From contig CAZMJP010000023.1 of NCBI GenBank assembly GCA_964566895.1, positions 1-9,033 on the forward strand: 9,033 nucleotides of DNA, given 5' to 3'. How positions within the stretch are numbered: position 1 is the stretch's first letter; each line of letters starts with the position of its first letter. Below the pieces are notes generated by a model, which searched no databases, was not told where the DNA came from, and was given only the letters and a program-made list of their open reading frames with translations. Shown here one piece after another: positions 5,732-9,033 of this stretch. The translations under genes were made by a program, and so were the position numbers. This DNA comes from CAZMJP01 sp964566895. GTDB taxonomy: Bacteria > Patescibacteriota > Patescibacteriia > UBA2591 > UBA6264.

Positions 5732-6004
5732 ATGTTTTATGTCTATATCTTATTTAGCCAGAAAGATAAAAAACTATATACCGGCTTTACGAATAATCTA
5801 AAAGAGCGCCTACAAAGACATTGCTATGGACTGGTATCATCCACAAAAAATCGTAGGCCGCTAATTTTAATCTATTATGAAGCGTTTACGAATAAAAAGG
5901 ATGCAATTATAAAAGAAAAATACTATAAATCAGGCCCGGGAAGAAAATATCTCCAAAAACACTTAAAAGAGACGTTTATCCAATACAAAAATAAGCCGAG
6001 GTAG
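5732..6004 (+). CDS. Small GIY-YIG endonuclease-like protein inserted at tRNA-Phe
   Basis: A single-domain GIY-YIG protein of about 90 residues, similar in size to the UvrC-like/YhbQ group. It begins MFYVYILFSQ, has the KLYTGFT half of the signature, the catalytic arginine in NNLKERLQRH, and the catalytic glutamate in the helix AIIKEKYYKS; the family tail GPGRKYLQKHLK is present. Domains of this kind cut or nick DNA with a metal ion. ATG 5732 was chosen because the family begins MFYVYIL; an in-frame ATG at 5717 inside the tRNA fragment would add MTGNN. GGAAA (5723-5727) is a weak SD. The ORF starts immediately after the tRNA-like sequence and ends at TAG (6002-6004) inside the intact tRNA-Phe, overlapping it by 10 nt. 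The position suggests a tRNA-associated mobile or homing gene, but a resident repair-type nuclease cannot be excluded. Confidence 0.87.
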   Translation: MFYVYILFSQKDKKLYTGFTNNLKERLQRHCYGLVSSTKNRRPLILIYYEAFTNKKDAIIKEKYYKSGPGRKYLQKHLKETFIQYKNKPR

Positions 6005-6066
6005 CTCAGTGGTAGAGCAAATGGCTGAAAACCATTGTGTCGGCAGTCCGATTCTGCCCCTCGGCA
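5995..6066 (+). tRNA. tRNA-Phe (GAA)
   Basis: A 72-nt complete cloverleaf. Acceptor GCCGAGG pairs with CCTCGGC, D arm GCTC-AGTGGTA-GAGC is perfect, anticodon arm AATGG-CTGAAAA-CCATT gives GAA, T stem GGCAG/CTGCC is perfect, and the discriminator is A73. The T loop is TCCGATT, with C at position 55 where U (pseudouridine) is almost universal. CCA is not encoded. No good promoter lies directly upstream, so it probably depends on read-through from 5618-5646. Confidence 0.92.
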
Positions 6067-6072
6067 CCCTCC

Positions 6073-6106
6073 TTTTAAAAAACTCGAGTACTCGAGTTTT
6101 TTAAAA
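6073..6106. terminator. 34-bp perfect palindrome acting as bidirectional terminator
   Basis: TTTTAAAAAACTCGAG, a central TA and the exact complement make a palindrome without mismatch, starting 7 bp after tRNA-Phe. The CTCGAG core with A and T runs outside gives a hairpin followed by U residues on either strand, so it can end tRNA-Phe (+) and the tRNA-Val transcript (-). Confidence 0.8.
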
Positions 6107-6196
6107 TGAAAATAAGCCCCACGACAAGGACTTTTCGCCGATAACAGACCAATTTTGTATTTTTACATCCTAAATAATTTTCGCCAATTTCAGCAA

Positions 6197-6270
6197 TGGG
6201 CACTGAGGGATTCGAACCCCCGACCTACTGAATGTAAATCAGTCGCGCTAACCAACTGCGCCAAGTGCCC
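6197..6270 (-). tRNA. tRNA-Val (UAC)
   Basis: A 74-nt cloverleaf. Acceptor GGGCACT pairs with AGTGCCC, anticodon arm ACTGA-TTTACAT-TCAGT gives TAC, T arm GGGGG-TTCGAAT-CCCTC has one G-U pair, and the discriminator is A73. CCA is not encoded. It begins three bases after the stop of the 96-aa gene and has no clear promoter of its own, so it may be processed from that mRNA. Confidence 0.92.
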
Positions 6271-6273
6271 CTA

Positions 6274-6564
6274 TTAGATATTGCCTCCCTTTTCTCTATA
6301 TTCGCCAAATTTATTCAAAATCTCATTAAAACGGTCAAAATAAGGTTTGACTCGCTCATGATTGGCATCTGGAAATTTTCCCGCCATTACATTAATTTTT
6401 TTCTCATAAGCGGTAATCAAATCGTTTCTTGTGCTAATCTCTCCGGCGATAATCTTATCATGGATTTCTTTAAGTAAAGCGGCTAAATCATTTAGTTTTT
6501 CTTCGAAAGCGTTATTCAATTCCGTATATTTTTCATCCTCAATTGTCGCCCTTTTATCAAACAT
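6274..6564 (-). CDS. Small helical protein, function unknown
   Basis: 96 residues, highly charged, with no membrane segment and no Cys. Two predicted amphipathic helices (about 8-42, ending in EIHDKIIAG, and 46-63) are followed by a third (about 69-92, VKPYFDRFNEILNKFGEYRE). I do not recognise a family. It starts 15 bp after the stop of the Cys-rich membrane protein and ends three bases before tRNA-Val, so it is probably the second gene of a short operon. The SD is weak (GAAG, nine bases upstream of the ATG). Its size, charge and neighbour suggest a partner of the upstream protein, but this is a guess. Confidence 0.65.
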   Translation of the reverse strand: MFDKRATIEDEKYTELNNAFEEKLNDLAALLKEIHDKIIAGEISTRNDLITAYEKKINVMAGKFPDANHERVKPYFDRFNEILNKFGEYREKGGNI

Positions 6565-6579
6565 AATTAACTTCGCCGA

Positions 6580-7020
6580 CTACCATCCCGCCGGTTTACA
6601 GGCATCATCAACCACTTGTTGCAGACCCTTATCGTTTCCAAAGGTCTGGTCAAGAGTATCCATATTAAAGGTTCCTTTTGGAAAATAACAATCAAGATCC
6701 ATAACGTCGTTTATTTTTCTTTGAAAATGACACTTCTCATTTTCCACACCCAAAATCGTCAAATCAATCCTTGTTGTACTATCCGACCCCATCATTTTAA
6801 CAGTTACGGGCAAACACCCATTCATTCTGTTTATAAAACACCTCGGGTTATCAGCCATACCGCAGTCGACCATCTTATTTTCGTTCTCGGCTGCGATTTC
6901 CCCTGTCGGTTCCGGTGCTTTTTTCTCAGTTTCCCCGCTGTTTTTCAAAAATATCCCCAAACCAACAGCGACTAAAATTAGAACGACGATAATAACGTAT
7001 AAACCTTTGTTGTTTTTCAT
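6580..7020 (-). CDS. Membrane-anchored Cys-rich small protein, function unknown
   Basis: 146 residues. Residues 7-25 (LYVIIVVLILVAVGLGIFL) form one membrane anchor after a short positive N terminus (MKNNK), so the rest is probably extracytoplasmic. A low-complexity E/P/K linker (26-50) leads to a globular part with six Cys (53, 61, 69, 97, 111, 141), an even number compatible with three disulphides. The DCG...RCFINRMNGCLP pattern resembles small Cys-patterned surface proteins I associate with Patescibacteria; I cannot name a family. There is no lipobox, so it is not an obvious lipoprotein. No SD is seen at the ATG. It is first in a tight block with the 96-aa gene and tRNA-Val. Confidence 0.7.
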   Translation of the reverse strand: MKNNKGLYVIIVVLILVAVGLGIFLKNSGETEKKAPEPTGEIAAENENKMVDCGMADNPRCFINRMNGCLPVTVKMMGSDSTTRIDLTILGVENEKCHFQRKINDVMDLDCYFPKGTFNMDTLDQTFGNDKGLQQVVDDACKPAGW

Positions 7021-7289
7021 ATTTTATTTTAAATTATTGCGTTAACGACCTTTAATAATCTCATTTTAACATTTTAGTTAAATAAATCCACACCATTCTC
7101 GCGGCCCAAGCGGACTTGGCGAATTAAATTCCTTTCACCTCCCCCTTCCGTCGCGCTCGAGCCGAAGCGAAGCGAAAACGAATTTGAGCGAAAGGCGAGC
7201 ATAAAACTCCTTTAATTTATTTCAAAAAATCGTGTCTACTTTGAACCAGATATTCCTTGTTGGGCAATATAATCTGGCACATTTTTTCA
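7021..7289. other. Intergenic region, no gene; short hairpins and a GCGAA-rich patch
   Basis: No credible ORF or RNA gene. It holds a small stem CCAAG-CGGA-CTTGG (7106-7119) and a more GC-rich, purine-biased patch around 7145-7201 made of repeated GCGAA-like words. A hairpin at 7246-7277 (CCAGAT...ATCTGG, extended inside by ATATT/AATAT) lies downstream of the methyltransferase gene but is followed by T residues only on the plus strand, so it is a weak terminator candidate. Confidence 0.5.
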
Positions 7290-8045
7290 TTAATATTTTT
7301 TCAATGGCCCGGTAAAATAATTGGTTTCTAGTTGTGCTATCTTTGGCCATTTAATAAAAATGCCATTGTATTCACTAGTTTTTTGAATTAGGAAAAAAAT
7401 AGAGAACGAAAAATTTGGGAATAATATTGAAAGCGGCCGAGCTATTGATTTTGGAAATGGATAAAATTGCGAACCCCAAAAACCGGCAATATTACAAAAC
7501 TTACCCCCTATATCTTTATAAAAATTAAAAACATCTTTTTTAGAAAAAGGTCTTACATGTGCTGAAGTCAATTTATGTTGAGTTGGGTGATAACCGAATA
7601 TCATTAGTAATCTGTTGTGGAGGGATAAAAGATTCGGTACGCCTATAAATAGATACCCTCTAACCTTTAAAATTCTAAAAAGTTCATGATTTATCCAAAA
7701 AATCTCTTTTGTGTGTTCAAACACTTGGTTGACAATTATAAAATCTATTGAATTGTTTTCAAAAGGCAGGGACTCGGCTTCTATGTTAACAGAAAGCGGT
7801 TTTATACCAAGTGATTTTAATTTTTCATAATTCCATCCCCCAAAATCAATGCCAATCAATTCAGATCGAGGATGAATTTTAGAAATAATGGATAAATCAC
7901 TTCCGTCTCCACACCCAATATCAAGACATTTTTTTATCTCTATGCCTTTTGCGATTTTTTCAAGAATATGCCTGCCGTATGACTCATTATGATCAACAAT
8001 AGTTAATCTACTTGTTGAGCCCGGAACTACTTTTTTAAAAGTCAT
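7290..8045 (-). CDS. Class I SAM-dependent methyltransferase
   Basis: 251 residues. Motif I LDIGCGDGSD (41-50) binds SAM; GIDFGG (65-70) carries the acidic residue expected at the end of strand 2; VNIEAESLPFENNSIDFIIV (86-105) and NQVFEH (106-111) match motifs II/III of Methyltransf_11/23-type enzymes; GYLFIGVPN (130-138) is strand 5. The C-terminal part (about 150-251, GYHPTQHKLTSAHVRPFS and aromatic-rich) is the substrate side. Such proteins often modify sugars, quinones or lipids, and the GVPN...H..FS pattern is common in those acting on cell-surface glycans, but no glycan gene is in the window. The substrate is unknown. No strong SD (AGAG about 12 bases upstream). It is flanked by long spacers on both sides and is probably transcribed alone. 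Confidence 0.85.
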   Translation of the reverse strand: MTFKKVVPGSTSRLTIVDHNESYGRHILEKIAKGIEIKKCLDIGCGDGSDLSIISKIHPRSELIGIDFGGWNYEKLKSLGIKPLSVNIEAESLPFENNSIDFIIVNQVFEHTKEIFWINHELFRILKVRGYLFIGVPNLLSLHNRLLMIFGYHPTQHKLTSAHVRPFSKKDVFNFYKDIGGKFCNIAGFWGSQFYPFPKSIARPLSILFPNFSFSIFFLIQKTSEYNGIFIKWPKIAQLETNYFTGPLKKY

Positions 8046-8067
8046 ATTTTTTATTCTCTGCTTTTTT

Positions 8068-8188
8068 ATTATTTATAGTACTTTTGCGCCAACTAATTTC
8101 GTCTGACGTTTAAGAGCACACGAAGTCCTCTTTTCTGATTTATTGCATTAATTTGTATTGACTTAATATTATTTTATCGTACTTTTGC
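8068..8188. repeat. Pair of 20-21 bp direct repeats, 100 bp apart
   Basis: ATTATTTATAGTACTTTTGC (8068-8087) recurs at 8168-8188 with one inserted T and one substitution. The proximal copy lies 22 bp upstream of the methyltransferase ATG, and its minus strand carries a TATAAA -10-like box without a clear -35 box. Confidence 0.5.
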
Positions 8189-8228
8189 CTAATATACTAC
8201 TAGACCGAAAAAAGCGAATTTGGGTCGG

Positions 8229-8268
8229 ATCCCGCCATTCCTTGTTATTATAAATTGAAAGGCGGGAT
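8229..8268. repeat. GC-rich inverted repeat ATCCCGCC/GGCGGGAT
   Basis: A perfect 8-bp stem around a 24-nt AT-rich loop, about 55 bp downstream of the SRPBCC gene. The CCCGCC/GGCGGG core is shared with the hairpin at 5679-5712, suggesting a dispersed palindrome type. It has no U-run on the minus strand. Confidence 0.5.
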
Positions 8269-8322
8269 GAACCACACGCTCTTTGTTATCGGATGTAAAA
8301 TTTTGCCCAAATTTATTTCACT

Positions 8323-8769
8323 TTATTTTTCTAAAATTTTTCTCAATTCATCTACAACAGCCTTTTCCCAGGCTTTCATGGCAAACCAACCGATAAGCGG
8401 CTTGGCAATAATCCGCAACCACTTCTTATGAATATCAACCTCGTAAACATAATTGATTTTTGTACCCTCTTTCGCCTTTTCCAATAGCAACTCCTCATGC
8501 CCTGATGTGCCGAACTTCAAACTCTGGTTATCGGAAATAAAGCCTTTTTGCGGAAGAATTTTGGTTTTCATTTTGACAGGAAAGCTGGCGCCAAAAGATT
8601 TTACTTGAGCGTCAATTTCCAAATTATTACCTTCTCGTTTCGTAATAATGACCGACTCGGCAACTTTAGGAAAATTTTTGGGCATGTTTTCAAAATCAGT
8701 AATGATGTTAAAAACCTCCTCAATAGAAGCTTTTATTATCCATGAATCTTTTAAATGAATATGCTTCAT
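8323..8769 (-). CDS. SRPBCC (START-like, polyketide cyclase/RatA-type) protein
   Basis: 148 residues covering a whole SRPBCC fold. The N-terminal strand and helix DSWIIKASIEEVFNIITDFE followed by NMPKNFPKVAES is the classic opening of the polyketide-cyclase/dehydrase and RatA/COQ10 families. Middle strands 48-108 form the sheet, and a long C-terminal helix (WFAMKAWEKAVVDELRKILE, about 128-147) closes the hydrophobic cavity. Such proteins bind lipids, quinones or other hydrophobic ligands; RatA acts on ribosomes and COQ10 on ubiquinone. No quinone or toxin partner is nearby, so the role is open. It is cytoplasmic, with no signal peptide. There is no SD, and the ATG is close to a predicted promoter. 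Confidence 0.82.
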   Translation of the reverse strand: MKHIHLKDSWIIKASIEEVFNIITDFENMPKNFPKVAESVIITKREGNNLEIDAQVKSFGASFPVKMKTKILPQKGFISDNQSLKFGTSGHEELLLEKAKEGTKINYVYEVDIHKKWLRIIAKPLIGWFAMKAWEKAVVDELRKILEK

Positions 8770-8784
8770 AATTTAGAGTAAAAA

Positions 8785-8813
8785 AATATAAAGTTCTAAA
8801 AAATTTATTTCAG
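8785..8813 (-). promoter_or_regulatory. Candidate promoter of the SRPBCC gene
   Basis: The minus strand has CTGAAA (8808-8813), a 17-bp spacer and TATATT (8785-8790), predicting a start about 10 bases before the ATG. A rival lies farther up: TTGCTT (8905-8910), 17 bp, TAGAAT (8882-8887), whose spacer holds the dyad CCCTT-TAT-AAGGG (8891-8903). Confidence 0.4.
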
Positions 8814-8947
8814 CTGACTCGTTTTTAGGCGAAGTATGTATAGTTATTGATAAAATTATTCGTCTTTACTTGATTGATTCTATTCTATCACCCTTTATAA
8901 GGGCAAGCAAGAACACTAAAAAACGGCTTTAAAAATTCAAGTGAATC

Positions 8948-8979
8948 AAAAAGAGTTTTTCATTTGAAAAACTCTTTTT
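8948..8979. terminator. Rho-independent terminator downstream of tRNA-Ala
   Basis: AAAAAGAGTTTTTC and GAAAAACTCTTTTT form a 14-bp stem around a 4-nt loop, with T runs on both strands. It directly abuts the tRNA-Ala 3' end on the minus strand and insulates it from the SRPBCC gene. Confidence 0.8.
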
Positions 8980-9033
8980 TGGTGGACCCGAGGGGAATCG
9001 AACCCCTTACTCTTCCATGCCATGGAAGCGTGT
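8980..9033 (-). tRNA. tRNA-Ala (GGC), 3' part, cut by the window edge
   Basis: Only the 3' 54 nt are inside the window. Anticodon arm CTTCC-ATGGCAT-GGAAG gives GGC (9019-9021), T arm AGGGG-TTCGATT-CCCCT is perfect, the acceptor 3' strand is CGGGTCC, the discriminator is A73, and CCA follows (8980-8982). U at position 70 fits the G3-U70 identity pair of alanine tRNAs, but position 3 is outside the window. This is the only tRNA here with CCA in the DNA, although its last base overlaps the terminator T run. Confidence 0.88.

Larger units (their letters stand above)
8046..8322. other. Intergenic region with a direct repeat and a GC hairpin
   Basis: No credible ORF. It contains two near-identical 20-21 bp direct repeats and an 8-bp hairpin (both listed separately), plus a weak AAGAG/CTCTT dyad near 8112-8134. 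It serves as the 5' region of the methyltransferase gene and the 3' region of the SRPBCC gene. Confidence 0.45.

Noticed and set aside
5657..6066. Group I intron with a GIY-YIG gene inside tRNA-Phe
   Set aside because: The downstream tRNA is complete, including its 5' half, so splicing is not needed; no intron core is seen, and the repeat is of the tRNA 5' end.
8891..8903. CCCTT-TAT-AAGGG dyad as an operator
   Set aside because: Short, and it depends on the less likely of two promoter candidates; kept only as a remark.
1..9033. CRISPR array, integrase, transposase or toxin-antitoxin pair
   Set aside because: No regularly spaced repeats and no reading frame with such signatures; the RatA-like resemblance of the SRPBCC protein alone is not evidence of a toxin system.

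Overview
This AT-rich window looks like a fragment of a Patescibacteria (CPR, probably Parcubacteria-type) genome assembled from a metagenome. The grounds are the gene repertoire (Memo/AMMECR1 fusion, membrane spermidine-synthase-like protein, CYTH protein beside a thymidylate-kinase-like gene, small GIY-YIG nuclease, Cys-rich anchored mini-protein), few Shine-Dalgarno sites, tRNA genes that mostly lack an encoded CCA, GC-rich palindromes in AT-rich spacers, and a 100-N scaffold gap. The taxonomy is inference from gene content.

Layout. 63-667: a CYTH-domain gene (+) broken by a -1 frameshift, ending tail-to-tail with a thymidylate-kinase-like gene (-, 654-1199) that has the clearest SD and promoter in the window. 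1284-2813: a membrane-anchored Memo-AMMECR1 fusion (+). 2814-3061: tandem palindromes, a terminator, and a 100-N gap flanked by identical 55-bp sequences. 3059-3246: tRNA-Cys and tRNA-Trp (-) behind one promoter. 3369-5564: a large multi-pass membrane protein with a central spermidine-synthase fold that has lost the usual catalytic residues (-), probably made from a leaderless mRNA. 5618-6106: the most interesting locus. A tRNA-type promoter is followed by the first ~41 nt of tRNA-Phe, interrupted by a 34-nt GC-rich hairpin. A small GIY-YIG nuclease ORF then starts exactly where the tRNA similarity ends and uses a TAG inside a complete tRNA-Phe as its stop. A 34-bp perfect palindrome/terminator follows. 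6197-7020: tRNA-Val, a small helical protein and a Cys-rich membrane-anchored protein, all on the minus strand and tightly spaced. 7290-8045: a SAM-dependent methyltransferase (-). 8323-8769: an SRPBCC/RatA-like protein (-). 8948-9033: a terminator and the 3' part of tRNA-Ala (-), cut by the window edge.

How it fits together. Most protein genes are unrelated housekeeping or accessory singletons separated by tRNA genes. Two groups may work as units: the 7020-6197 block (anchored protein, helical protein, tRNA-Val) and the tRNA-Phe/GIY-YIG locus. The latter looks like a minimal, perhaps homing-type, insertion that duplicated the 5' half of its tRNA target and separated the tRNA promoter from the intact tRNA. 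No CRISPR array, rRNA, transposase or integrase is visible.
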